A stretch of 64,000 bases of DNA, taken from the NCBI RefSeq assembly GCF_011075055.1, contig NC_058150.1, positions 1,922,001-1,986,000 of the forward strand, in the 5' to 3' direction. This DNA is from Mangifera indica. Taxonomy: Eukaryota > Streptophyta > Magnoliopsida > Sapindales > Anacardiaceae. Positions within the stretch are counted from its first letter, which is position 1. Each line of letters opens with the position of its first letter. A program made the position numbers and the translations under genes. Positions 36,301-49,800 of the stretch are shown piece by piece. Below the pieces are notes generated by a model. The model worked only from the letters and a program-made list of their open reading frames with translations. It was not told the origin of the DNA and ran no database searches.

Positions 36301-39300
36301 TTTCCAGATCTGTAGTTGGGATTACTGTGTAGTTACTGATTCCTTTTTCTTTGTAGCCAAATAGAGTTTTAGGCTAGATTTGGCGATGGATTATTGAGCA
36401 TATTTGTATAATATGATAAGATGTATCACTAGTAAAGTAAACTAATGAATTGAAGATTATTGACTACAGTTAGCATAGTAAGAATGCGTTTGTTGTAATA
36501 TTCATAATTGTAACTGTAATCTGTAATTGAGATTCAAGTTGTAAAATTGCCATTAGTAAGTGAATTCCTGCATATGCTATGATGTATTAACTGTTCTGCA
36601 AGCAAAATGGGAAGTAAAGGAATTTCATTTTACCTAGTAAAGATCAGTCTCTAAGGTATTGGAATAAAATTTTAGCTATCCTATGAACAAAAGCATTTGG
36701 CACAACCAGACTAGGTTTTATCTCTCTGGATTTATGTGAGTCTGAGATAACATAGGGAGCACAACTTTAGTGGTAACTCAGAGCCTGGGTGCAGGGTTAC
36801 TGAAGCTTGATAGGGTAGAATTTCAAAAGTGAATCTTCTGGTGATATTGGTTTTCACCTGGGAATTACAATGTCACTAATAAAATAAGCAGAATGGATTG
36901 GAGAAGAACTTACTTAAAAATTGGAGGGAAAGTTTAAGGAAACCAACCTATGTTCTGAGACTATATAGTGCCAAATCTTCTTTGAAATTTTGGTAACTTG
37001 GGATTTTTTTTTCCCTGGTTGTTTAATTGTTCATAATTTGATAGTTGGAGGTTGGCAACTAGCATTTTGGGCCATCCACTGTCATACAAGATCATTGTAT
37101 ATTTTAGTTTACCATTTTCCCCTTCACTTAATAGATGCAATTCTTTTAAATTCAATAACTGTGTGGTTATTTTCTGGTGCCATTGGGAACAGCTAAGAGT
37201 TTGTGATATATGTGGAGATTCTGGTCGGGAGGACTTGCTTGCTATCTGTGGCACCTGCAGTGATGGAGCGGAACATATGTATGTCCTACAAAATAAATCC
37301 TTTCCCTTCCTATTTTATCTACTTATAAGTTTAAATTACTGGCACTCATGCTCCCCTTTTTGCTTTAATCTTTTTGGGAGGGTGAGTTGCTCATCTTTTG
37401 TTTTTAATGTTTCAGCTATTGCATGCGTGAAAAACTGGAGAAGATTCCTGAAGGAGATTGGATGTGTGAAGAATGCACACTCAACAAAGGAAAAGAAAGG
37501 AATGTGAAACATAAAGTTGAAAAAGAAGCTGTGAGAGGATCAATTCAACCTTCCTCGAATACGGCAACACAAAACTTCAGAAATTCTAGTGTTTTGGATC
37601 ATAATAGTAGTTTGAAACTGAGTAATAATAGTTCAGTAATAAAAAAAAGCAGAAGTAAAGTTAAATCCAGTCCTTGCTTCTCTTCTAAGAGATCTTCAGG
37701 CAATTCAGAAGCTATGTCAGTGACCAAAAGGACAGTGGTCAAAATGGTCGAACAAGAAAGGGCTTCCAGACCCTCAAGCAAAACTTGCCCTAATTCTTCA
37801 TTCAATAAGGAGAAATCAAAACAAACTCTTGAAGTTACTGCACACGGTGATTGCTTTTCTAAATATACTTTCAGAACAGGAAATAAGTCACATGAAGCAC
37901 AGCCAGAGTATCAAAAATCTTATGGTAATTTTCTTATATAGCTTTGAGGCGGATTACCTGTGCTATTCACTATAATGTGTTATTTGACTTTTAGCTGTAA
38001 TTGACTAATATTATGTTTTGGCTTTACAGGTATTCTTTCTAAATCAAAGTCATTTAAAATTATGGACTCGAAAGTGAGAGGCGATCAGTTGGAAATAGGT
38101 GTTAAACAAAATTTTGTGGGAGAAACTGCTACCAGTAAGAATAAGGAGATGAGAGTCGCTAGAATGAGGAAGTCTATATCATTTAATAATACTAGCTTAG
38201 ACCACAGAAATGCTTTAAATCCAAAAGTTGTGCTGTGCTGTTCTGGATTTTCCCATGGTCAGAATATGAAGATATTAAAGCATGCCAAAGAACAAAGGTC
38301 AAATGAAACTGAGTGTACTTCGAGATTTCAGAATCCTGTTAGTAGTTCTCCTGTGCCTGCCTCTGGTGTTTCTGCATCAATTTCCAGTGAGAAAATTGCT
38401 AATTGTGGTGAAACTATTATACTACCCACTGATGGATCCAATTCTCAAGATCTAGTGGATGTGCAGCCTCATGTAAAATTGAATAACTTATCAAATTCAG
38501 CCAGTTTCTCAAACAAAGACTTTCCAAATGAAGAGAAAAATGGTGTTTTCAATGATGTTGGGCAGTGCATTTTGCACTCTGCTGACAAGGCCTTGGCTAT
38601 GGAGGGAAATAATTTTATTGCTACCATTGATTCCAACAAAAGCCCTTCAGCTAAAGTCCTCCTACCCTGGTTTGCTTCTGGAAATTCTGTTGTTCCACAG
38701 CTTAGTTACGTCTGGAAGTATGACCTTTTGCTCTTCACTCACATTTCTCAGCATCTTGATATTGTTATTTCTCTCCTATTATTTCTCAGTCTCTCCAGAT
38801 TATCTCATATGTGAATATTCTGATCATGCAGAGGTCAATTTGATATTCAAGGAGGTGGAAGCCTTCCAAGTTCTTGTGGTGAAATTCAAGCACACATCTC
38901 AACTTGTGCTTCAGCTAAAGTTCATGAAGTAGTGTGCAAACTTCCTCAGAAGATTCTACTGGAGAAAGTGCCTCGCTCAAACAATTGGCCAACTCAGTTC
39001 CTGGAAAATTCCATCACTGAAGATAAAATTGCTCTCTACTTCTTTGCAAGTGATGTTGACAGGTCTATTAAAGATTCTTCTTTGTGTTTTTAAGGTTCCC
39101 TTTCATGCTTACAGTCTGCTGAAGTTCTCTTATGTTTCTTATGCAGCTATATAGGAAACTACAAAACTTTGCTTGATTGCTTGATTAAGAATGATTCAAG
39201 TCTCAAAGGAAAATTTGATGGGGTTGAGCTATTAATATTTCCATCAAACCTGCTTCCTGAAAAATCTCAGCGTAAGGATTGACTGTTTCAATTGTTGTAC

Positions 39301-40274
39301 TGTAGACTAAGCTTCTGAGAGCACAAAGAAATAAATTCTTCTCTTTTAACTAAATTTTAAAATTTAATGATGGCAGGTTGGAATAATCTGTTGTTTTTGT
39401 GGGGTGTATATAGAGGAAGGAGGGTTAACTATTCATCAGAATCACCAATTGTGCGGAATAATATTTGTATCTTTAGCAGGAATGGAAGGCAAAATCAGAA
39501 GCAAGAATCGTGTGATTTTCCAGTGTCTGCTACTCAGAATATATGTTCGTGTGCAGAGTCTAGTAAAAGTTTATCTGCGTCTGTTACATCTTCCAGAGAG
39601 CAGCAAGGACCAAAATCCTTTGCCTTGCTGGGACAACTTTCTCCAGAAAGAAAAGCTGAGACTACTGGATCCAAAATATCCTACACTGGGCACAAGGATA
39701 TTAATAGTCAAACAAGTCTGGCCTGCCAACGAACAAGTATTAACTATGCCAAAAATCATCTTTCTAGAGATGCACCACATATTGTCTCGTTTGAGGTAAC
39801 ATTCTTTCAATTTTGTAACCACACTTACAGGAAGTTGATCTCTAGGCTGAGCTGTATTTGTTCTTCCTGCAGAGAGAAAAAGATTACAAGAGAAGACAGG
39901 TAGTTGACCTCAATCTTCAAGCGGGTAGAGAACTTAACATCCACAGCATGAGGATCAATGAAGGCCTGAAATATAAGCGGTTGAAGACCTGTTTTGAAGA
40001 AGCGGCTGAAGTCGGTAGTGATTCCAGGGACATAAAGTTTTCGGATGAGACAACTTCTACCAAAGTAAATGGGTTTAGTCCAAGTTTTGACATTGTAAAT
40101 CTGGAGCTATCATTGGGGGTTGCAAACACTGGTGTAGCAGAAGAGAAAAGCAGGCAACCCAAAGCAATGAGAAATATAGATATAAAAGATGAGAAATCTG
40201 AATGCTCGGTGCCTCTTGGTCTTTCTCTTGGCTTTACTGAATGCAATGATGTCAACACCTCATTGTGCTTGTAG
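33309..40274 (+). CDS. PHD-finger protein of the AIPP2/PAIPP2 type
   Basis: Eleven exons: 33309-33377, 33759-33836, 34446-35252, 35347-35634, 37193-37278, 37416-37924, 38030-38717, 38832-39062, 39147-39271, 39377-39795, 39873-40274. They total 3702 nt, 1233 residues. The N-terminus has KELYD and a Cys-rich cluster CNICTIPCSHCRH. The PHD finger is complete (C418, C421, C433, C436, H442, C445, C460, C463). Residues about 840-1000 form the conserved C-terminal domain of this family, with WKGQFDIQGGGSLPSSC, IQAHISTCAS, LYFFASDVDS and LLFLWGVYRGRR. The tail has EAR-like DLNLQ (1112-1116), LELSL (1177-1181) and LGLSLG (1215-1220). In Arabidopsis AIPP2 and PAIPP2 read chromatin with the BAH protein AIPP3 and repress genes; the same role here is inference. 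Exon 1 ends at AAG|GC, so intron 1 is probably GC-AG. This is the least certain boundary. Intron 4 (1558 bp) holds retroelement remnants. Confidence 0.87.
35755..36180. repeat. Two tandem degenerate LTR-like fragments in intron 4 of the PHD gene
   Basis: Two related stretches, about 35770-35905 and 36028-36172, each contain 'gatatgagccttgg'/'gatatgatcttgg', then 'agaatcacacctcaaaa', a TATATAAAC-like site, 'actcatacttttcgatgtg' and a closing 'tttgggattctaa'. The TATA-like site and this word order suggest solo-LTR remains of one retrotransposon family, but no ends or target duplication could be fixed. Confidence 0.55.
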
Positions 40275-40850
40275 TGGGTGGTGGTGCAAAACTCGTAGTT
40301 GCAGAGTAATCCTTTGTAAATAACAGTTAGTCAACATAGATACTGTGTACTAGATCATCAATAATGATGTTGACCCGGTTGGCCAGTTTTATAGAGGAAA
40401 CTAGTTTAGTTTAGTTTTTTTTTTTTTTTAATCGATGGAAATTTGAAAATTGTCTTGTAAGAGAATAAATATACAAAAGGTACACAGCCAGCATAGAGGC
40501 CAGCTAAAAGATCAAATTTTAGAAGAGTTATAAATTGAAATTCAAGTGAAATTGCTTATATGTATACAATATATGTATAGAGCTGTATAAGAATACCAAT
40601 ATTTTTCTTCCAAAATCTTTGGAGGCCCATATGATTTTGATAAGGAGATGTGACCGAGTAGCCTCTCCAGTCTCCACTTGGTTTTGATGAGCATTGTACG
40701 TATCTAACAAATTGCCCAATGACCAGGCATACCAGAATCCGTAGTCTTAACGGAAAATGAGGAACCTTTTTCAACTTTTATGATCTTATATCATAATCCC
40801 AAAACCTCATCTTTCCTTAAAACTGAAAAACCGCCATTGAAGCTGAAGCT

Positions 40851-41978
40851 ATGACATCAATGGAAAATGGAAAACAAACTCACCACTCCGCGCCTCATGT
40901 TACAGGATTGGATGATTTAGAAGTCATTGTGAGCTTCTCTCTTTAATATTATCATTATTTATGGAGAAACATACTATATTATCATGATGGAAACTTTGTG
41001 CTTTTCATTACAACAGCTGAATAACTTACGAGGGCAACAAAATTTGACACAATGGGGCACCAAAAACAAGGTTCAAGGAGTGGAGACACCAGATATCAAA
41101 TTGAATATGGCAGTCAAAGAAGCACAGATGAAAAGTTTATCGATGAACGGAGTGAAATCTCTTGGAAATCAGCAATCTCAGGTGAAATCATCTTTAATGG
41201 AACTTTATACATTCTCTGATTCACTTGAATCATTTCATTGCATGTGTCTGATGCCTCTTACATGAACCTAATAGAATGATCTGAATGTTATCTCAAGTTT
41301 TGTAAATTTGTTTCTTAGCAAAGCTTGGTGCATGAATCTTCAACAAGAAAAATAAATGAGGATGCAGCTTCGAGCCTGGAAAGTAAACGAGGGTTCTTTG
41401 GCTCCCTACCAGTTTTCAGCTCTCTATATCAATCTCAGAAAAAAGACTCTCAGTTACTTGACAAAAAGGACTGTCAACTACTTTCAAATATTTCTGGAGT
41501 TCATCAGGTCATATCTTGTACATTAAATATTGATAGAAGGCCACTTTCAAATAGTTCCAGGCGTTTTAATAATTAATAATCCAGAAAAGAAGTTTTTAGC
41601 TCTAGAAGATTTTCCTTACGATAAATATTGAATTTCATATATGCAAATCCTAAAACCTGAGCACAGAAGTTATAATTTTATTTCTTTTCACAGGGAAAAC
41701 CTGGTAAAGAGCAACGAAGGAGGAAGCAGCCAGCAAATAGTGCTTTGAAGCGTCTGAAAGGGGAGAATAAGCCGAGTAATAAGGATGAAAAAGCATGCAA
41801 AAATGGGGTGAAAAAGCCTGAGAAAACATGCAAAAATGTGGAGAATAAGCCAATTAAGGATGGAAAAGCATGCGAAAATGGGAAGAATAGGCCAAGTAAG
41901 GATGAAAAAGCTTGCAAAAAAGAGGACAAGAAGAAGAGGGTGCCTAGAAATTGGTTGCCCAAATTATTTGGTTGTTAA
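40851..41978 (+). CDS. Unknown protein with lysine- and cysteine-rich C-terminal repeats
   Basis: Four exons: 40851-40928, 41017-41181, 41319-41507, 41694-41978. Every junction keeps the frame, giving 717 nt and 238 residues. I do not recognise the family. The N-terminal two thirds are hydrophilic with no known motif; one segment reads KRGFFGSLPVFSSLYQSQ. From about residue 165 come four imperfect units of 12-16 residues: KPSNKDEKACKNGVK, KPEKTCKNVEN, KPIKDGKACENGKN and RPSKDEKACKKEDK. The protein ends RNWLPKLFGC. There is no signal peptide or membrane segment. Consistent phases over four exons support a real gene. The start, exon 1 and any link to the PHD gene (577 bp upstream, same strand) are less certain. 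It could also be a lineage-specific gene. Confidence 0.65.
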
Positions 41979-43450
41979 GATTCTTCCTATCTGTTCCTGT
42001 TATCAGGACCTACTCAGGGTGATTTTCATATATATCGAATGCAAAATAAAGTAATTATATGTTTTTATAATACATGTTTTTTTCTTAACTCTATAACCTT
42101 TTATGTACAAAGAAAATAATAATGTTCATTAGAATTCATTAAGTTAAATTGATCATAATGCGGTAGTCGATTAGAGCGGAGGAGTTGAGTATAGTGGAGG
42201 ATGTCAATGTTCGGTTTATAATGAGACAACTCCAGTAAATGTTAATGTTCATGATTCATTGCATTTCGTAAATATTCATAATTAGAGTATTAATTGGCAA
42301 CGTCACCGCATGACAAGATGTAAGTTTCAAAGTATATTATATATATATAATGTCTTTCAAAGACATACATTAAAAAGTGGTTATCGATACAAAGTTTAGG
42401 GTCCAACAAACTCTCGATGGGATATCAAATGTTTACATAAATAATGTTAATGGGTGACATGGTCATTAAGAATGGAAGATTGTAACTTTTTAAATTATAA
42501 ATATTAAATTATATTAATCAATCGACAACAACTAAAAAAGATATATTGTAAATTATATATTTTGTTTAAGTTAACTGAAATAAAATCATGAATAGTTGTG
42601 AGCTGGTATCAATTACCCCCCCCCCCCCCCCCCCCCCCCCCTCTCGGGGGCGGGGCAAACAGACATATGACCTACTAATTTTTCTTTGAATAGTTTTGGA
42701 TAGGGTTTGTAAAATATGCACTGGCCCCCTCGACGTCTAACCTATCCATTTTCCCACTAAAAAGTGGTAGGTTTAATGTGCTTATTCAAATTTCAACTCT
42801 AATGATAAGACATTTCATTCATTATTTGACTAAATACATCATCTTAGTCTATAAATCAACTAAAATATTAACCAAAAATAATATTTCAAAATCTACAAAC
42901 AAATTTAAACTTTAAAAAAACAAAAAAATTACTAGCAAAATTGAAAATTTAAACCTCAATTCAACAAAAAAGAGGTCTTTTTTTTTGGTAACATTGTCAA
43001 TTTCAACACTTAAATCACCACCAAAACTAACAACTAAGTATTTCCCATCAATAGATTGCCATTTCCAAACTCAAAAGACAAAAATTTCAAGTTGAAAATT
43101 GCAAAATATAATTGAATATAAACAAACCTGAAAAAGAATGAAAAATGAATAAACTAGTAACCCGTGAAGCCATTTTGATAATGAAATTGAATTTGAAACC
43201 AAAAATGGGAGAAGAATGTGAGAAGTAGAATGGGTAGACAGCTGAAGTAATGAAAATGAGTCACTCGTCAAAGGTAATTTTGCTAAGTGCTTTTATTGGC
43301 TAAAATTGTAAAATAAAATAAGGTATTTTAATTAATTTTCCTTAAAAAAACAATAACTTGATATAATTTGTGAACTTATTTGGATGAAAACAGATGATCC
43401 AATAATAAAATCACATGTACCAAACCACACAAATCCTTTGCATTCTTGTA
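41979..43450. other. Intergenic DNA with a poly-C tract
   Basis: AT-rich, with a run of 26 C at 42616-42641 followed by a G-rich 'cggggg' stretch. No gene is supported. Confidence 0.6.
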
Positions 43451-45522
43451 TTCACCAAATAAAATAAAATCCCCTTACCTTACACGCCAGTCTTCACTCA
43501 ATTTTTCTAGGCAAAATTCTCCAAAGACATCAGGGTTTGGTGGAGCACACAAGAGAGGCTCAATATTGGCCCAACTTACTGTTTTTTGTCAGCATCCATA
43601 CCAACAACAGCTCCAGCGATAGTTTATTTTTACGTTTTAGCAGCCACATCTTTCTGTTGTGAAGTTAAATCCACACTCCACCAGCTTTATGGGTAGGTTT
43701 TTGTCCAACTTGAACCACTCTTTTGTGGTTGTAATTTGAGGCTGTAACTCAAGATTCAGTTTCTCATTTCAAGATTCTCTCAGCCTTCAAAAACCCACTC
43801 AACACTCCACCTTTTTGCACTTTTTTTTTTTTGAACTTTGCATAGTACATATTCACGTCCCATTTCTTTAATGTTGTCAGGTTTTATTGTCTGAGACAAG
43901 CAACTTTCCTCGGATTCGATTCTTTTCATATTCTTTGTAGTGGTGCCTGCAAGAATCGGCTCTAGTAAGATTTTTATCTTTGTTAAATTTTCTTTTCTCT
44001 ATTTATTGAATATAAATGTTCTAAAGGATGATTCTTTTCATATGGGATGTTTGTAAATTGAATTTATATGGTGGAGAATATGTATTTGGATTGGATGAGT
44101 TTGCTTAACTTAATTGGATTACTCATATTTCCTGATTCTGAAGCCTCATTTTGGCGACATTTCTGTTTGGATGCGTGTAACATATTTGAGGTTAATCACT
44201 ATTGAAGTCTGATTGGTTTGGGATCTACCAATCTCTAGTATGCTGTCTATTATTTTGTTTGGCAACAATAACCCATTTCAGCTGTCAATTTCTTCTCGTA
44301 AGTTTTGCCTTCTGTCGAATTTTTTAATATATATTCCTGAGTCAAGCATCAAAGGATTGATGCACTCGCAGATATGCTTATCACAGTTTTTTTCCTTTTT
44401 TCTCTCAAACCTAAACGAATTTAACCTGTTGTTCTAGCTAAGGCTTTGAATTTAATGCCCTGATTGCATATTAGCATTGTGGAAACTTGTTTGCTCTTGG
44501 TTACTAGTGAGTTGGATTTAAGTTGCTCATGGGCAAAAGATTGTTTACCAGCCTTTCTATTTATTTTGTTAAAATTTTAGCAACACAAAAGTCATTTTTA
44601 TGTATTTTTTATGGCGGATTCACTTATATTTTGTTGAGTTGAGAATTTCCTCTCTGGCAAGATATTTTCTCATTGAAGTCTGATTGCGGTCATGCTTTTC
44701 AAGAAAATATAAATGTTTGTTTTTAAATAACTGTGTGGTAAAAGGATTAGATAATGTTTCAAATCCAATAACAGGGCATAATCTAGTGCTAGCATTTGCT
44801 TAACTGAAGGTAGAAGTATAACTTTGGAAATTTATCCATCTTCCATGAATAAGCTCTATATTCAATTAGAACTCACAGCTGCTTCAGTTGTGTGCAACTC
44901 AGAACTAAGTATAATGGTTTTTCGGTCTATGGTATTTATTGATTTTTCATAAAGGCAGTTCTCTCATTCTATAATGAAGGAGCCAGTACAGTTGCTTGTT
45001 TTATCATGCAATGTCAGGGTAAATATTGAACTTTCTTCTAATTCTTGTTTGCTTAAAACCTGATCTGAATACTTAAGTTTGCGGCTGGAAGTTTATTTAT
45101 CTTTCGATATATTTTTAAGACAGCTTCATGTTTGTTGAATTAGTGTTATGGCTTGTAGAACATAATTGTAGCCTCTTTGCCCATCATGATAGTTGTGTTT
45201 TATGTGCTCATGTTTTCCCTGCTTGGAACTTATGGTTTTAATAGGGCTTGAATCTGTATTAGTTCCTACTGTATGAACGCCCTTTCTAGGTCTCCTCCAA
45301 AAAGAATTGAGGATGAAAATAAGTTTGGAATAGGTCCTTTTTGGATATGCAATTAGGCTTAGTCCTTTAGATGATGCTAGAATAACAATCAGAGATGTTC
45401 TCTATGTCAATTGTTTTTTAGCGGTTTCAATCTCTCAATCAGGCATAATTATTTTTTCCTTTACAAATTTCAGTTAGTCCCCTCTATTATGTGAATTCTA
45501 TGTTTGCAAGCAAATTTTGCAG
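43451..45522 (+). promoter_or_regulatory. Promoter and intron-containing 5' leader of BOU
   Basis: The coding start at 45523 directly follows a splice acceptor (ttttgcag ending 45522), so at least one leader intron exists. Pyrimidine-rich sequence and a possible donor (gtcag|ggtaaat near 45019) fit this, but the exact first exon cannot be fixed. The short frames here are not genes. Confidence 0.55.
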
Positions 45523-46872
45523 ATGGAAGATGTAGCCAAGGATCTAATTTCTGGGACTGTTGGAGGGGCTGCACAATTGATAGTTGGGCACCCATTTGAC
45601 ACCATAAAGGTCAAGCTCCAAAGCCAGCCTGCTCCACTCCCTGGCCAACCTCCCAAGTATTCTGGTGCAATTGATGCTGTCAAGCAAACTGTTGCTGCTG
45701 AAGGCCCTAGAGGATTGTACAAGGGTATGGGGGCTCCTCTTGCCACAGTGGCAGCTTTCAATGCCCTCCTCTTCACTGCGAGAGGACAAATGGAGGCATT
45801 GCTGAGGTCTAAACCTGGCGAACCCCTTACAGTTAACCAGCAGATTATTGCCGGAGCTGGAGCTGGAGTTGCTGTTTCATTTCTTGCTTGCCCCACTGAG
45901 TTGATAAAGTGCAGGTTGGTATACTATGAATTTTTTGTTCCATTAAAGCTTTTGAATTAATCATCAAACTTGGTTGCACTTGGACTAAGCTTCCTGTTCT
46001 CTTTTAATGTTTTGATTTTTTTGTTGTATCTGATTTTTTTTTCTAATCGTGTAGAGCTCAATAGTCTTGTTTCAATATTGAGAAATTTCATGTTCTGGAC
46101 AATTTATCTATGAGAGAAATGAATATAAAACATTAAAAAAAATAGTTTATATTCTTTAATGTTTTTTGAACTATTTTGAAGCATCTAAATCAAATCTCTT
46201 GTAAAAAAAATTATTTTGCTTCTTCTCTGGTAAATTGCAGATTATTGATAGTGTTCTTGATTAATTTTTTGGATTTTAAACTATGCTTTGGACAATAAAT
46301 CTAGTCTTTGATTTTCCATCTTGTCATTAAAACAGGTGTGCTAACAGATTAAATTTCATGTTGAGAACAGATTGCAAGCACAAAGTGCATTAGCAGGTTC
46401 TGGTTCCGCCACTGTGGCAGTGGAGTATGGTGGACCAATGGACGTCGCCAGGCATGTTCTCAGATCAGAAGGTGGTGTGGTGGGTCTATTCAAGGGCTTG
46501 GTTCCCACTATGGCAAGGGAGGTTCCCGGAAATGCTGCCATGTTTGGTGTCTACGAAGGACTGAAACAGTACATGGCCGGAGGCCAGGACACATCTCAAT
46601 TGGGAAGAGGCTCTTTAATTGTGGCAGGAGGTTTAGCTGGAGCTTCATTCTGGGCAGCTGTCTATCCCACCGATGTTGTAAAAAGCGTTATTCAGGTGGA
46701 TGACTACAATAATCCCAAGTACTCTGGTTTCAAGGATGCATTTCGGAAGATCCAAAAAACAGAAGGCATCAAAGGCTTGTACAAGGGTTTCGGCCCTGCA
46801 ATGGCTCGTAGTGTTCCTGCAAATGCAGCATGCTTCTTGGCATATGAGGTGACAAGGTCTAGTTTGGGGTAA
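45523..46872 (+). CDS. BOU: Mitochondrial carrier A BOUT DE SOUFFLE (BOU)
   Basis: Two exons, 45523-45914 and 46371-46872, give 297 residues, the usual length of a mitochondrial carrier. The three tandem repeats each start with the carrier signature: PFDTIK (24-29), PTELIK (124-129) and PTDVVK (230-235). Each repeat also has the downstream GLYKG, GLFKG or GLYKGFGPA segment. The whole chain looks like plant BOU, an inner-membrane carrier reported to move glutamate. It is needed for glycine decarboxylase function in photorespiration and for seedling growth in light. The intron falls within the codon for R131. In Arabidopsis BOU (At5g46800) sits beside PYL1, and here the next gene is also a PYR1/PYL1 receptor, which supports the assignment. 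Confidence 0.93.
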
Positions 46873-49800
46873 TTCTACCTGCCATTACAGGTTGCTGGCC
46901 AATGATTTGGGTGAATGTTAACCACTGTTATCATATTACTCATTTAAAAGCCATCTTCTAGTCAGTAAATGATGCCTCTTCAATTGAAAAGAATTCTTTA
47001 GCAATATGAAAACAGGCTTCTTACTTTCTTAAGTTCTGTTCAAGTTTATTTTGTGTTCTGGGAGAAACATTCTTTCACAAATGACAACTATGGAAGTTTC
47101 CCTTTTTAACATTTTCTTGCAAATGAATTTTATGTTAAAGATATGAAGCAATAAACGAATTTTACAAACTCAACTGAACAAACCATAGTGATAGATTGTG
47201 ATTGGGTGATGTGAAGGTTTCTTTTTTCTTTCACTTGAAATTTACTTTATTAAATGTTATTATCTTAATTTATACAAATAAGTTTTTTACCATTTGTATA
47301 TAATGGTCTGAATAATTATTTTCAGATATAAACCCTAGAATTTTCTTACAATGAAGATGCTTTAGAGCTTCCAAAGATGGAGCTCTATCCCCTTTCCCAT
47401 AATCTCAATCTAGTGGAGGAGGTCAAGCCATTATTAATGGGCTGGCAACCTAATTTAATTTGGGATAAGAGTAAGCATTAATATTAATACAATAAAATTA
47501 TTTTTATACACAGAGAGAGGCGGAGAGAGTATCATTCATAGTCATAATTCAACGTCATGTATCATCAAGGCATATATGGGACAAAATTTCTAACATTAAT
47601 TCTTTCTACTTTATCACTTAGTCAAGGGGAATGACTATTTATACCTAATTTTGATGAAACAGCCGATTTTGACCCAAAACAGTTTGATTTTATTACAAAT
47701 TATTAATTTTTTTTAAGTAAAATTATAAAATTGTCTTAAATTTTTATAATTTATCTTTATTTTTATTAAAATTATGAAAATATTTTATTTCTCTTTCTTT
47801 TCCTTTTTCATTCTCTCTTCATCAATCAACATTTTCTCATCTTATATGAGAAATCAAATTTATCGTTTCTAATAGTTAAGATTCACAATAATAAAATTTT
47901 ATTTTTGTGTTTAGTCCATTTTGTCTTTTTCAACTACTTTGTCTTCCACTACATTGTCGACTTTTCATATCTCTTTCCTTAAAAATTTTAAAACCTCACT
48001 TTGCTTCACTTCATAATAATAGTAATTCTTTTACTAAAATCCTCGAAATATGATCCTAAACACAGTTAAATTCAAAAACTGATTTCAAGAGTCAACCCAC
48101 GGAATTAGAACTTTCATCTACAAGTGATCACATTAATTTCATCAAAAAATGGGGCAAATGCAAAGCGAGGTAAGGCACATGCAATGACTCATCACGACAA
48201 AACCAAATTGGTTGTTAAACATGATTCTATGATTGTCGAAATAGAAGGATGCTCTATCCCTAGAGGAGAGGGAGATGACACTACAATGTGTAAATTACTA
48301 TCTTTGCGCATAATAACCTCGGGATGTTGAATTGAAAGACTAAAAGACGTGGGAGTCGACACAAGTGAAGAGAAATACAAAACATATGAAAAAAAAAATT
48401 TGACTTCATTGTTGTGAATCTTGACAACTTAAAATGACGAAATTGATCTTATTGATTTCTCTCTCGCAAGATGGGAAGATGGCAATTGAAAGAATGGAGA
48501 AGAAGAAGAGGAAAAAGGATCAAAGCAAAAGTTTGGACAAGAATCGCACAAACCCTCCTTAAATTTAATTAAAATATAAAAGAGAAGTAGCAACAATTCA
48601 TTCTCTCCACGAAAATACACTTATATAAATTGTTCTTGTTGCCAAGTTTCTTTATTCTTAATTTATAGACTTCAATTTTTATGTATAATTTTATATATTA
48701 ATTATTTGATATATTATTATTTTTATATAAAATTACATTAAAAAAATTTGTGTGGATGGGATTTGTGAGTTATTATGCATGTAAATACAAAAGAAAAGGG
48801 TATGCTTAGCTGGAGCTGCCGTGGAATGATGTTGACGCCTATTTCTTTACCAGGCGGCAGCTGACCACGCAAGCTCTAATTTAATATTAATTATACTTTA
48901 TTAAGTCCCTAATTCTTTCAGTTCAGTCCTAATTAATATTAAAAATGTGTTCTGAGGACTAATTAATGGTTCTCAAAAGCGCAAAATATTTGTTTTTTTT
49001 TTTTCGTTTACGGGGGCTAAAATTTCCCTATAGTGGAAATCATAATTATTATATTAAATATGTGATCGATCAACAACAAAACTATAAGAACTGTTATAAG
49101 ATACGTTATTTATTAGTTAATCATCTATCAACATAATTAAAAAAATTATTATTTAAAAACAACAAGAAAAAAAACCTTAAATCTTCTCAAAATCTACAAG
49201 ATTACTTTCCTATTTCATCGTGTATTTATCAAAAAAATCAATCATCTTCTAATTTGTACAGTTAAAATAGCAATAAATTTTTGTAATTGCATTTAATTTT
49301 TTTAACATTCAAATAAAGTATCCGTATGTAACTTTATCTTTTCATCTTACTGATAGGACGAACTAACATAGAAGTAGGAATATATAAAAAAGAAAGATCA
49401 TTTTAAAGAAGGCATCTAACAAAACTTTTCTATCTAGGGTTAATAATTAGACATTCTAAGTGTTTACTCGTAGTGACACAACATTTACTTGTATTCACTA
49501 TAAATAAATTTCATAACCATGGACATATATTTCCAAGTAATAGGTCAATCCATCTTAAAAAGCTCTTTTATCTTCGCAATTTTCTCTTTTTTTTTTTTAA
49601 TGGTATTTAATAATTAATATAGTGGACAATATGGCAATTCACTGAACTTTGATTATCATTATTATAGTTTATTTTGTATATGACTCAAATTTACATATTT
49701 CAGTTAACAACGAAAAATCTCCTTAATAGTTTTGATGTTAGAAGGAAGACCTTCTTCAATATTATAAATATTTATTCACTGTCAATCTTTGATATATCAT

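Noticed and set aside
45517..45522. BOU start two codons upstream
   Set aside because: The upstream codon is TTG and lies within the splice acceptor; ATG at 45523 is the true start.
45498..45896. 132-codon minus-strand frame
   Set aside because: Antisense of BOU exon 1, whose conserved carrier signatures are on the plus strand.
48804..48873. MicroRNA precursor
   Set aside because: Stem too short, with loop-proximal sequence matching no family I know; kept only as a low-interest finding.
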